From Penicillus capitatus (lineage: Eukaryota; Chlorophyta), in the NCBI GenBank assembly GCA_965649825.1, contig OZ287700.1, positions 806,001-870,000 on the forward strand: a DNA stretch of 64,000 nt, given 5' to 3'. The translations under genes and the position numbers were made by a program. The notes beneath the pieces were generated by a model, which was given only the letters and a program-made list of their open reading frames with translations, did not search any database and was not told where the DNA came from. Positions within the stretch are counted from its first letter, which is position 1; each line of letters starts with the position of its first letter. Shown piece by piece: positions 36,043 to 47,466 of the stretch.

Positions 36043-37110
36043 TCCTTGCAGACATTACACCACTGCATCCTCTGCGCCGGAAACGAGTCAATCCAACACG
36101 TGATCCGCCACACCACAGAGTTCCAGACACCTCGAGATCCACCGCTCCAGAAACCAGTCCATCGTCAGGACATCACACCAGCTCATCCACCTCATCAGCC
36201 CAGACGGCAGCAACAGCATGATTCCAGCACATAATCCACCGGGCATTAAAAACCCCGAAGTCCACTACTCCAGTAAACGGTCACCGACTCAGCCAATCTA
36301 TGTCCCATTAGACAAGAGCACACACCTCCACGTTCTCTGCTCTAGAATGAGCTGCTCACAAAATCCAAACATTTGCCAGAATCGGACACATGACAATCCG
36401 CCGCTGCAGAAAACAGAAATGACACTAGAATGTACATCGCCACCACAGTAAAAGCATGTGCCGCCATCACATGAACAGCCACAGCTCAGAAGCATGCCAG
36501 ACCGCAATATATACTAACATGTACAATGATCAATGTCGATCACCCAGCCAGAAGTGTCGCCAATTGAAAACAGCAGCCATGCAGAACTGAAACAACAAAA
36601 CAGAACATGACTATCGATCTCAATCCGGCCCCTCAAGTCATCCAGATCCAAAAGAAACGTGCACTCAAGAGGAATAAGCACTGCAGTCCCATGCACGATG
36701 TTGAAAGCGGATGCCGAGGGACTCTCCAATAGTGACAAAAAAGCAGAAACAGCAGCAGTCAGCTAAACGTGCCCATAGAAAACCTAAGGAGAAAACTTTT
36801 TCTTTCTTTTTAATTTTTTCCAGCCCAAAGAGAAAAAACTAATAAAACAGGGGCGATGTCGACAGACCCTGTGGAGGCAAGTCCCATCCTATCAGCTGCA
36901 AACCACCATAGGAAATGGAGTAGGACAGAAGTTGGATTGGCGAAGGAAGTCGATGTTGGCCACAGATATCGTTGTTTCTCATTTCTGGACGATCTGCCAC
37001 ACCCGAGATGCACACGGTGAACGCCATTTAACGGATAGATGGAAATTGAGGATGGCAATGTGGCGGCTCGTATAATTTCTGCCAGGCGGCCGTCGACAGA
37101 TGCGACTGGA

Positions 37111-37701
37111 TTAAGAGACAACAAAAGGTATAAAGGGGAATCCAATAACGCGCATGTGCAGCCTCTTCGATTCCGCCTCAGCAGAGGAGACCTTGTCGCA
37201 GTGTTCTCCATGCCAGGACATATGTTCGTCAGTGCAGTCGCATCGTGCCCATGGCTCTTCTCCAATGCCTCGAGAATCTACAGAACGAAAGATGCTTGTC
37301 CCCGTCGAGAGCTTTGTATAAAGAACTGTAAAGAACGACCATGGACGGCGGATCATGGATAGCGGATCTTTGACAAGTCGTTTGGCAAGGGGGTAGTCTC
37401 CCCTATCGTACACAACGCATGGTGGGTAGCCACTGTCCTTTGTACTGGCCAACGACCTACGACGCGTTTGGTGAGGATCATTAGGAAGAACAGGCCCAAC
37501 TTGCAGACATGAGGATTCTCGTTCAGAATGCGATGCATTCGGATGGCGTTTTCGAATTCGCGTACGATATTTAGGCAGAATTTGAGAAAGACGCGGTTTC
37601 CCGTCAACATTTCGATCGTCGAGATCTGAACATGTGTTCAGAAGAATCGCAATACCCGCGTGAGGTGTACTGCTACCGTATCCGTCGTCTATTCTGAACA
37701 T
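37111..37701 (-). CDS. Hypothetical protein inside the interruption of copy 3
   Basis: An ATG-initiated open frame of 196 codons diverging from the BTB fragment. No motif is recognised. A second frame over the same DNA contains NIVREFENAIRMHRILNENP, which looks more like ordinary protein, so the true exon structure may switch frames. Weakly supported. Confidence 0.25.
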   Translation of the reverse strand: MFRIDDGYGSSTPHAGIAILLNTCSDLDDRNVDGKPRLSQILPKYRTRIRKRHPNASHSERESSCLQVGPVLPNDPHQTRRRSLASTKDSGYPPCVVYDRGDYPLAKRLVKDPLSMIRRPWSFFTVLYTKLSTGTSIFRSVDSRGIGEEPWARCDCTDEHMSWHGEHCDKVSSAEAESKRLHMRVIGFPFIPFVVS

Positions 37702-37845
37702 GCATCTGCGTAGTTGAAGTGACGTCGGCGGTTATAAGCGCGTTTTCACCGCAAGATTTCCTGTGTCAATCGTCCGTTTTTTGGTTTTGCTGCAAGGTTA
37801 CGCGTTCATCGTGAAGGATTTTTCACCAGCCGGAAAGTGTATCCG

Positions 37846-38097
37846 ATGATTGATACGTCTTCGTCGTACTTCCCGTTTAACGGCACCTGCAAATGCAGTC
37901 GCGACGGAGACACCATGATGACATTCGACGACGGCACCGCTTTAAGAACGCACTCTGTTATATTGAAGATGGCCTCTGCCGTCTTCAACTCTTTGTTGAC
38001 GGATAGTATGGATGCCAAGGAATTGAAAATCGAAAACACGTCCCCCCAGACATGGGTTCATATCCTTAACCATATGCATCCGGCGACGAGAACATAG
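37846..38097 (+). pseudogene. BTB/POZ-domain fragment
   Basis: The plus strand encodes TMMTFDDGTALRTHSVILKM, then ASAVFNSLLTDSM, then LKIENTSPQTWVHILNHM, which follows the BTB pattern of an N-terminal strand, the H-x-x-x-L/I-x-x-x-S helix and the strand before the last helices. The domain stops at HPATRT exactly where sequence of the proline-rich exon 3 begins, so it lacks its end. The start is uncertain; upstream residues IVKDFSPAGK may belong to it through an intron. BTB domains dimerise and often recruit substrates to cullin-3 ligases; this fragment is probably not functional by itself. Confidence 0.6.
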
Positions 38098-40458
38098 AAG
38101 GCTGCGCTGGAAACAGCCGCTGCGGCGGCGGCGATCCAGACGTCTGCGGCGGGCACGGCTGCGGCTGCGGCTGCGGCGGACTGGATGTCGTCGTCTGCGG
38201 CGGCGGCGATCCAGACGTCTGCGGCGGGCACGGCTGCGGCTGCGGCGGACTGGATGTCGTCGTCTGCGGCGGCGGCTGAGAGAATGGCGGCGAGGGAGTG
38301 GTAGCCTGTGAAACAGAACACATCAGTGCAAGAGCTCGGCAAAGGATGAAAATCTTACCTGAGCGCCCCCATTGCCGCTCTGAGACTGGCGTGATGCCAG
38401 TCCGTCGGTTCTTCCTTGCGTGGGAACGCAATGGGGGCGCCTGCTGGATTGCTGCCCGGTTTGGCAAGCAGGATTGCCAAACCGGGCGCCCGACTCTGCA
38501 TCCCTCACCGCCATCTGTGAGGGCGTCTTGGCCCTAAGGGCCCGGTTCAAAGCGTCCCTCTCCGCCGGGGACATGTTCCTGAAGCCGTAGTACGTGTTCA
38601 AGGCTTCTTCCATCCTGTTTTAACAAACAAACAGCACAAGAGTTAGTAAGTGTTCTGGATAAGGCCACAGCCGCAAGGAATGTGCAGTAAAAGCAGGAAA
38701 AGAGAGGCCGTGTATTGAACGATAGGAAGACCAGCACCGTTCCGCGTGCATGCGACAGCCGAAGCAGCTGAGGACTCGCACAGAGAGCGCAGGGACGCGG
38801 AAACGCAACGCACGGCTGAGAGAACGTAGTAACGCGTTGCGTCGGCGGCGGCAAACAGAGCGTGGCTTACTTCTGCCACGGATTGGCGTTGCCGGAGTTG
38901 TTGGCGCGATCAGCCATGGTCTCGAAGTCCGTCGTCGAAGGAAACGCGCGCCGGAGAACAAGAGTACGAACAAACTCAACCGCAGATCAGCTGAAAGCCG
39001 CGTGGGTCGCAGGTAAACGGTCAACGGTCAGGAGGTGCCTGGCATGGGTATCTGGCCGTTGCATGACGGATGCCCAGGCCAACAGGCCAGGGAAGTTGTG
39101 CGTAGAAGCACCATGACGCGAAGCAGCGCTACTGATGGTGTGTGCGTACACAGGCCACTGTCTATGGAGAATCTGTTGAGGTTTGCAGTCGAGCTGCTGA
39201 CATCTATCTCTCTGCAAAGTCCGTCTCTAGGAGTCGCCCTCTGAGCGCGTACCACCGCTCGAAGAGAGAGCTAGCTGGTCAACAGTTCGTACTCCCTGGA
39301 TGAATTCCGAGAGATGACTTGGCGACTGGAGATGTCAACGACAGCAATGGATGCAGCAGGTGGCGAGGGTGTCATTGCGGCGATCGGCAGCTTTGCTCTC
39401 CTGGCCGAGAGGTGGAATCCTTGGAGGATCTACCGTTTTTGAGTCAGATCTCGTCAGATCTGAAATGCTTGTGTGTTCTAAGAACTACAGGCGTGTCCAA
39501 AGGTGTTCTGGAGAAAGGCCCTTCAAGCGTTCTGCGCGGAGGATGCGCACAGTAAATAGTGGAAGATGTGTGACGCGTAGACGAGAGAGAGAGCGCGTTG
39601 GTTGACAGAAAGCAATGTTCGAATGGCCTGAGGTTCGGGTGGACGGGGAGATGTTTGCACAACGAGGGCATCTTGGTCATCGCAGCGGTAACTGCACACG
39701 GATGTACTACCTATCTCGGAGTATCCTCTCATCCGAGATCTAATGTCCTGGTCAGGTCTCGGATGAGAGGAGCACTTCGATAGAAACGTGGCGCCTGGAT
39801 GGTTGGTCTCTGTATCTCTTTAGAATATGATGAGAGAGAACGCCTTTGTCGTGGATGCATTGAGACGGCCGCCAGACTTCTGATCGTTACCGCTGGAGTC
39901 ATCTGCATCCGAATTGACAGCACTCAAAGAGCCCTCTTTCCATCTGAGGACCTCACTGCAAGCAAACTGCTTCGTCCAACAGGTGACGAGGATCAGACAT
40001 AGGCAGGGTTTGAGCCGAGTGGACCATCTCGAAAGAACGTGTGCTGACTCTTCATCCCTTCAGCAGCGATGGAATCTCCGAATCGGGATCGGGACAGAGT
40101 CGCGGTGCAGGAGCCTGATAATGCATATGATCATTTCAGAACTGGATGGAAGCATTAAGCGACGTGCTGCAGATGACGTTCAATGCAGATGTGGCCAAGT
40201 GGTCGAGGAGCGTAACCTCGTAAACACACCGACAAGTGCAACCAAGGCATCACTAGTCTAGCGACACAAGAGAGCAGCAGCAGTTCTTAGAGGCGACCTA
40301 CTGACAAGAGTGAAGATATCTATAGATCTGCTGTCTTTCTAACGGGTCTTTGTTTCTTCGAGGGCCCACAGATGACAAATGTCGAGAAACGAAAGTGGAG
40401 AGATGGATGTCGAAGATGCCCTCGCAGTCGGATAGAGAGTAGACAGCTCATCGCAACG

Positions 40459-40548
40459 CGGTCGGCGATGCTGGTGCGAAGAGGGAACATCTCGATGTCC
40501 CGGTCGGCGATGCTGGTGCGAAGAGGGAACATCTCGATGTCCCGGTCG
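40459..40548. repeat. 42-nt tandem duplication
   Basis: Two perfect adjacent copies of a 42-nt unit starting GTCGGCGATGCTGGTGCG, in the distal block of copy 3. Being a multiple of three it keeps frames open on both strands, but no gene is recognised around it. Confidence 0.8.
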
Positions 40549-40620
40549 TCTGAGAGAGAGAGCAAAGCATAACAAAGTTTCATCCGAGGACAATCAAGGC
40601 TCTTACATCCGGTGGACGAG

Positions 40621-42060
40621 TGACGCATTTCCTCGAGATCAGTTTTCTAGCCACTGGAGTTGTAAGCCCTTGAGAAGTAAACACATGATCGAAAGATGGC
40701 AGTCATCCCCTGTTAGAAGATGACTGAATGACGACTGACAATGCTGAATGATTCCCACTGCGCCTTTGTTTTCTCTGTGCCTTCGATCTCTGGTCACACC
40801 GCTCCAGTACTTTCTGCAGTACCTATATACGAAACATCAGCTGCACGTTAGATGAACCACTGCTGTGTTCACTATACTGTGGTCGGGTTCATTGTAAAAA
40901 TATATGCGACATGTTGTCTGCCCTGAGCAACGTCATGTCCTCAGATACCGAGGCATGACAGAATTCCTTCGATTCCTATTGGCCATGACACGCCTGAGAC
41001 GGACTCACTCTACTGCTTTCTATCTATACCTAACTGCGGATCGCACACCGTGTCTGCTGTATCGTGAATGATGAGATAAGGAAAGGAGATGCAACAGGCG
41101 TCGTCTCTTGTCCGTTGGACAGCTTCGACATGCTGATAACTCATCACACGTGCCCGAATGCATACGTTAGCTCTCGTATGGTGTTTGCTGCATGCAGCCT
41201 GGCCTGATGCCGTGAGCGGCATCGCCACGAGTTGTCACCGTGTGCAGTAGCAGTTCGGGGGTCAGTCAATTAGTCCAGACCCGCGAATGCTTTCCACCGA
41301 GAGCATCGGCGCCAACAAACCGTCTCCCGCGAAGACAGTGAGTGGGTCATCGTTGTAACGCACGAGCTTTAAGGCATTCCCAGACTCACACCGAGGACAA
41401 AAAATGGGATGGAGTTGGGGAATCCTTGCAGCTATCCACGGATATCGCCGACGAAGGCGATGACATCCGTCACGCGACCCGGAAAATACCGTAAGTGTCC
41501 GCGGCGATTTTCTGCAGCCCCGGAGGTCCATGCATGTCACTGAACAGTCACGTTTGTTCAGAGGCATCGCCGCTGACCTGGAATACATTCCCTTGCGTTG
41601 CGGTCTGCACCGTCCGCAGAGAAGACTGCCAGTGTCATCGCCGAAAGCGTGGATGCAGAGCACAATACCGCGAGGCCATGCGACCGGCCACAGGCAGCGA
41701 CGCAGTCGATGGTCCTGCCTATCGCGTGTGCACTGCACAGAGCCTGTGGGGTCGAGTTCTTGGCAGCGCGCACCCGTCCGAAGCTGCCGAGACTTCGCCC
41801 CTTTGAAACGGTCGCCGAAGTATGAAGTTCACCAAGCTTCTCTCGGCACGTCATGTCAGAACTGAGATATATAAACGCGAGGTGGGAGGTCCGTTATTGA
41901 AAGCGAAGTCGCCTGGAGCGAGTGTGTTTTCACGACGAAGCCTTGTGATACAACGTGGGCTGCCGACGATATCAGGAACGCCAACAGCCGAACGCTTCTC
42001 GTCGAAGGATAGAACAGAGATTTCCTCCATTTTCAACCGTCTCCATTTCCCAATCCTAGA
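40621..42060. other. No confident gene
   Basis: Two overlapping minus-strand frames at 41262-41854 may be exons of one gene: one ends FCPRCESGNALKLVRYNDDP, which has a Cys-x2-Cys pair, and a second contains SLGSFGRVRAAKNS. I could not join them through consensus splice sites and do not recognise a family. The promoter of the secreted-protein gene should lie in the last few hundred bases. Confidence 0.35.
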
Positions 42061-43066
42061 ATGCATACAGCGACTGCACTGGCCCTCGCCGTCTTGCTCG
42101 TCTTGACAAGGGAGGCGTGTGGACAGTCGACTGTGTTCGACCAAGGTAAAGAGCGCTTGCCGTGCGGGTGATGGATATGGATGTAGCTAATGGCGGTGTG
42201 GATGTAGGTGACGGAGTTGCGCTGAATGCGACGGCCACGTTCGCTGGCCCTCAGAACACGTCGGTGGAGTTCGAAGACGATAGCGTCGATGCCTCTCTCG
42301 TGTCCACAGTGGACTCTAAACCGCCGTCTTCCGTCTCGCCGTCTCCCGTGACGTCGTCTGTCATTGTCGCATCGCCGCCGCCAGTCAAACAGACGGAGCC
42401 CGTGGAGCCGCCGTTTCCCGTCGATTTCTCGTCGACGGAGAACAGTCTGAGAACGTACATCTTTCTAGCCGATAAGAAAGGAGCAGCAAAAGTGTTGTCG
42501 CGTCCCCAACTTGTGGGTCTGGCTGCTGGGTTGACCTATCCCGAAGAGCTGAGTCCCCTCGTCGAGACGAGTGACGAGAGGAACAAGGATCCCGATGTCG
42601 TGGCATACAAGGTATGGGCGCCGTCACATCGCGATGCCGTGGTCACTGTGTGCCGTACAGGCGATAGCGCTGTCCGCTATCTTCACTGGCGAGGCTCGCA
42701 AACTCGCCACTGCTGCCGTTCTTTCTTTCACACCCGATTGTCAGTGCTCAGGTACAGACCCAATCGAGAAACGGAGAGTTCGACTCACACGCGTGCTGCA
42801 GTTTTCACATCGGAAGAGCAAGATAGTCTGATCGATGAGTTCACGAAGGATTTCGAGGACAAAAAATCGCTGATGGAGATCCTCAAAGCCGATGCCAACG
42901 CGGTGTGTTGCCTCTCGTGATTGCACTCGGTGCAGTGTGCTTGCAGGAGTTTGTTCCAGACGGGGCCAAGCGAAGACTGGCAGTTGCCAACAGCAGTCCC
43001 GTCAACAGTTTTGTTTGCTCCGCGTGCTGGCCAAAAGGACCATGCAAACGCGTGCATTGGTGCTAA
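42061..43066 (+). CDS. Secreted protein of unknown function
   Basis: Five exons with introns 42146-42207, 42612-42660, 42752-42801 and 42903-42946 give 266 residues. The N-terminus MHTATALALAVLLVLTREAC is a typical signal peptide with likely cleavage before GQSTVFDQ. A Ser/Thr/Pro/Val-rich, potentially glycosylated segment follows (two Asn-x-Thr/Ser sites near the start), then a region with SLRTYIFLADKKG and LSRPQLVGLAAG, a CQC pair, an acidic helix SLIDEFTKDFEDKKSLMEIL, and a C-terminal Cys-rich tail CSACWPKGPCKRVHWC. Four of the six Cys in the last part sit in this tail, so disulfides are likely. No family recognised. The reading frame, splice signals and signal peptide together make this a convincing gene. 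Confidence 0.72.
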
Positions 43067-46016
43067 GACCTGAACGAATCTACATTTTTTCTGTCTAGTT
43101 TGATTATGTTTGCCATCAAGGGCATCGAAGGTATGTGAGTATTGCCAGGACATCATTTGATTACCGCTAGGACATCATTGTCAAAACACTGCTAGGATGC
43201 ATTGTTGCGTTCATTGATAAATGATCATGAAGGACAGGGCATGTAATAACGCGTTCTCAGGCTGTATCGACGACGCTGTGGCGTAGCGCGCCCCAGCGCG
43301 ATTCTTACGGAGACGCCTGCGGATTTCTCGACGAGATTGAACCGGATTGCCTTGCGTCGTGCGGCTATCCTGCGACACCACGCAGTCACATGCACTGCGT
43401 CCGTTCTCACTAGACGGCCTAATCGGCAAGCATGTGTTCACAGTCGTAATCGAAGCTCTGGTGTTGAGTGGATAGCCGGCACCAACGACGTCGCTTTTCT
43501 CGGAAGAGTTGAATCGTCGTGTCTCGAATGTCTATGGTGTTGGCTGGCGACAGTGTCTCGGCGATTTACCTCTACAAAGACTATACGAGGTCGCCGTTTT
43601 TATGTACAGAATCAACGTGTTTTGCTCAACACTGAAAATCTTTACCTGTCGAGGGAGAAACGTCGTCAGCTGTTGAGCCGGGTTCGGCGAACTTCGATTC
43701 CGCGAAGACGGCGTCTTGTCGAACAGTGCGTTACAAGCTGCGAATGTTCGTCGACGTTGTTGGCGAAGTCGACAGGTCGCTCGCTGCACGAAAACGTGCT
43801 CGTCTCTTGACGCATCGACCGCGGCATCCCCTCGAAGAGGTTCCCCTGACAAGAAGATGATGTGACAGGAAGAAACGTCCGGTGAGCAGAGAGCAGAGGA
43901 CTGTTGCCTCTCTTTTTGCATCGACGGAAGCAGAATCGCCTGTATGAGCGAATCTGAGTGCCGCAAAACGAGATTCCTGCAGTACATCGTCGTGTGGGTC
44001 ACACTCAGCCTGCTGCCAAATTCCCATGCACGCCGTCACTGCTAGGCAAACCCACGGGGTCGGTCCATTGCCTCAACAACGTCAGAGCAATAACGACATC
44101 GAGATCTTATGTCGATTTATCCGTCGAGAATTCATTTCTTGACGGCCATTTACTGCAGTCTGGTATTGGTACTGCCATGCTCAACGAAGCGTGTGGTAAG
44201 ACTGTTCTAGGTCCTAAAGCTAACAGAGAGTCTGCTGGTATGTCTGTGCTTCAAAGCAGCTGTGAAATAGAGCCTTTATCAAGCTAAGAGTTGAACAACC
44301 GTGCGCGATCAGGGTCACAAATGAGGATCATCTGCAACGACTGTACAAGACAGTTTCGAAAAAGGAGACTCGCCTACGCATTCGCCACAAAAGCAGTCTC
44401 TATCTATGCTTCTGCAGAGATCCATGGGATCTCATATAGATGACAGATGATCACGTGAGATGTCGAAACAGCACACATGCAACATCTACTCTATTCCTTC
44501 ACCATTGAACACGTCACATCACGCGCTGCCGAGGTCGAATGCGCTAAGATCAGGCTGAATCGCAGATTGGTCGTTTGTCGCTTCAACCACGGCGTTGTCG
44601 ACGAAAGCGTGTCCGACGGACGTAACTCGTTCAACTCAATCGCTCGTTGTCTCGGCGATGGAGGGATCGGCTGTTTGGAGATGTATGTCTATTCGGCGCC
44701 AGTTGTTCGATCGATGCCCGAAGGTGCGAGGCTGGTGGCGTCGCCATCCTTCCGGGGATACTCGGGGATTAGTACTTCGGCCTCGGTTCGTAATGTAAAG
44801 TGCACGCCCTAAATGGGACGAGAGCTGCTGAATAGATCGAAATATCTCAGAAACCATGGGATCAGACATTCCTTTTTAGGCTGCCGTTGGTAGCTATTGT
44901 TTCTGCACTAGACTGCTAACGCCGCTGTTTCTTCTAGGAAGTCTGTTAACACCTGGGGCAAGTCCTAGATTTCTAACTGCTGACGCGAAGGTTTTGTTGC
45001 ATACAAGCCATGCGTGTTCTTTCTGTTAGTCTGTTCCAGTCATGATGAGCCTCGCTTCTTGGAGTGAACAAAGAGTGAGCGTACCAGGGAGCCTCAATCT
45101 GTGAGACATGTGCACATGAAGATCGGCACTTCAACTTTATTCTCCACGACGAAGACGTCAGTCGTCCTGCACAGAGTCATAAAAGAGATAGAGGCACAAG
45201 AACATTCGCCAGAAAGCAGTTGTTCGTAAAGAAGGTGTTGGTCGTCTTCGTTTAACTGACACTGAGATAGTTTACCATGGATGAGAACAACGACACGGAC
45301 TGAGTGATTGAGCGTGGATGTGAACGATGAAGAAATTTTCTCATTTTTGGCCGGAACGTTCGGAATCTTCTACGCGTTCTCCACTCTCATCCTGTGCCCG
45401 GCGATTCACTCGTGCAGAATAGTCGAGGTCATCTTTCTTTATACCTGGAGGGATCTCGATAAACCTTTTGTTGAGAGTCTCAGTCACATCGCAAAACTGA
45501 TTAATGATGTCGGCTTCCATCAGCATTTATGGAACAGAGCGCATGTTAGTTACAGAATGAAGAAAACCAGCAAATGAGAAGGCGCAACGACACTGTTCCG
45601 ACATCGCAGACCTCTTCACCAGGCTCGCGAAATTTTCGAAGACCGAGTCTGTCACTGTTCTGTCAGTGTCTGCGTTATTCTCTGGCATGAATCGCCAATA
45701 TTCATTTTGAATAAGGTATCTAAACTGTATGGGATAAATGCCAAAGGCATGACCTGACTGCCTTAGGAAGCTGAAGTGGGACATCACGTTACAACAATCG
45801 TAAGTATACGGATAGGTCGATATGAAATTCGCTCTGAAAATTCTCCGACGGAGCCGCTGTATTTAACGCCTGAGCCAGTCGTTGCCGTGACGCGTCGTAG
45901 CAACGGTCTGCGTTGGCATACAAAAGGCCAACCTGTAACAGAGTTCTCACATTGGCCTCTAGTATTGTCGAGTTTTCCATCCTTCTTGACGTGCCACTTC
46001 AGCAACGAGAAGCCAT
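43067..46016. other. No confident gene
   Basis: Several open frames of 100-160 codons overlap on both strands at 43.34-44.04, 44.48-44.81 and 45.3-45.8 kb. The one most like protein is on the minus strand: MLMEADIINQFCDVTETLNK at 45526-45341, possibly joined to TVTDSVFENFASLVKRSAM further upstream, but no clean intron connects them. None has a recognisable motif. Confidence 0.35.
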
Positions 46017-47006
46017 ATGTTTTCTCTGCGCATCCGCGCTATGGTTTTGTTCGTCGTCGTGGCGACGAGCTTAGGTAAGTCACCCCAGTTTGAAAGCATT
46101 CCACCGCTATCTATCGTACTGTAGTCACGGCAAGTCCGAGTTTTCGTCCGCCCAACCCGGACAATCCCGATTCCTGTTCGGCAAGTCTTTGCAAAGCTGC
46201 CGCCAAACGCGACGAAGGAAAGATTAGACGCGCCATTAAGAGAGGGATGCCCGGCATTTGCAACTGCACGTGCGACCCTGACCCCGTGCCGGTCACAAAC
46301 AAAACACTCCTCCATATGACCGCCACATACGAATCCGTAGCCTACGCCAATTTGATGCTCGACACACCTCCGAACTGTCCGGTCGATGTGCTGGACGCAA
46401 AGAAGAACGCGCCGCTGCATGACGCCGCGGCAGCATGCATTCCACCCATGGCATACGTGCGACCTTCGTCTGGCTTTTCAGTTTGCAGGAGACTGCCTTG
46501 TTCAGGTCTTCTTGGAGGCCGACGCCGACGTCGAACTTGAGAACGACGATGGATACACACCAATGTGTGTGGCCGCATCTACAGACGATCCAAACTGTGC
46601 TGGCGTTGTCATTCATCTGGTCGAGAATGGCGCGGACATCTGCAGAAAGTGCAATGGGACATTGCCATTCGATATGGCAGTCAACAAGATTGTGAACGAC
46701 GTAAGGTCAATTTCTCTTACAGCGCTATCGGCACCTCTTCGTGTTTATAGATCATCAAACAGAACAACGGTACGTTGGAAGAAGATGGAGGTATTTGCTA
46801 AGTGCTTCGCTCTGATGGAACGTACACGTGGGGGGGAAGAAAGGGGAATCGTAGTTTTTCTTGTTGTTTTTTATTTGCGCTGCCCATCCATCATTGTTCA
46901 TCTTCCCTTCGAGCCTCGAGTTTTGATTGTGAAGGACAAACATCCACGTAATTGTTTTGCAGGCATGGATGCGGTGTACCACATCCATTTGAATAAAAGC
47001 AAATAA
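46017..47006 (+). CDS. Secreted or membrane-targeted ankyrin-like protein
   Basis: Exons separated by introns 46075-46124, 46457-46505, 46701-46750 and a longer one 46770-46962 give 215 residues. MFSLRIRAMVLFVVVATSL is a signal peptide or signal anchor. A Cys-containing segment (DSCSASLCKAA, PGICNCTCDPDP) precedes ankyrin repeats: APLHDAAAACIPP continues across the second intron to VFLEADADVELENDDGYTPM exactly 33 residues later, then CVAAS and VVIHLVENGADICRK. The exact 33-residue spacing supports the splice choice. Ankyrin repeats behind a signal peptide are unusual because most such proteins are cytosolic. The last short exons are less certain. Function unknown. Confidence 0.65.
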
Positions 47007-47466
47007 TGTAACTCGGACGACAAGGCACATTTGCCCTACATACGCTCTCGCTCGTCGCTGTCCAATTAACATGGTTATCGGTAAATGCAATCTGCGTGCC
47101 GTCATCGTTCAGATATGAGCTTCGATTCGAAGAAGTGTCATCTGCTTTGCCGAATCTCGTGTGACGGTACGTTGACAGCGCAGAGTTCTGCACGACCCTT
47201 CGTTTTAAACTTAATTTGAGTTTTCGCAGATTTCGTGACCCGTCCATCAACACAACGAATGTTTTGAAATTCAGATCGGTTTTGTAGAGGCGAAATCCAA
47301 CCATGAATGTGTTAGGAGGTGTAAGGATGTCCTCATAGCACAACACTGTTATGCGAGTGCGGCAACAGACAATTGAAACGAATGAAATACGATCTTGGAT
47401 CCCTTCATGTGTGTACGTCAGTATCGAATCCAGTCCTTCGTGAATGATTTCCTATCCAAGCCATTC
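47007..47466. other. Intergenic stretch
   Basis: Lies between the convergent ends of the ankyrin-like gene and the U-box gene. A minus-strand open frame (46891-47346) without motif or splice partner overlaps it; I do not support it as a gene. Confidence 0.4.

Larger units (their letters stand above)
36839..38917 (-). pseudogene. Repeat-borne proline-rich gene, copy 3, interrupted
   Basis: Exon 1 (38871-38917), intron 1, exon 2 (38359-38614) and intron 2 are almost identical to copy 2. Exon 3 starts normally at 38305 and encodes two near-identical stretches with QTSGSPPPQ and SSPPQPQP. It then runs at about 38.1 kb into unrelated sequence and stops, without the acidic DMDWE and FCQTLQ part. 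The expected last exon, LIGWDLPPQGLSTSPLFY and stop, is found 1.2 kb further on at 36839-36895. The interval holds a BTB-domain fragment on the other strand. I infer an insertion, or a rearrangement, that split the gene; a shortened protein ending SPDAYG could still be made. Confidence 0.65.
33450..40620 (-). repeat. Composite repeat, copy 3 (truncated and interrupted)
   Basis: Similarity to copies 1 and 4 begins at about 33.45 kb within the second block, so the introner-bearing first block is absent. The duplicated module (34.8-35.7), minisatellite position (35.7-36.5), proline-rich gene (exon 4 at 36.84, exons 3-1 at 38.1-38.9) and a distal block (39.3-40.6) follow in the usual order. Roughly 36.9-38.1 kb is not shared with the other copies and contains a BTB-domain fragment. 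Outside the listed genes I see no coding sequence. Confidence 0.68.
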
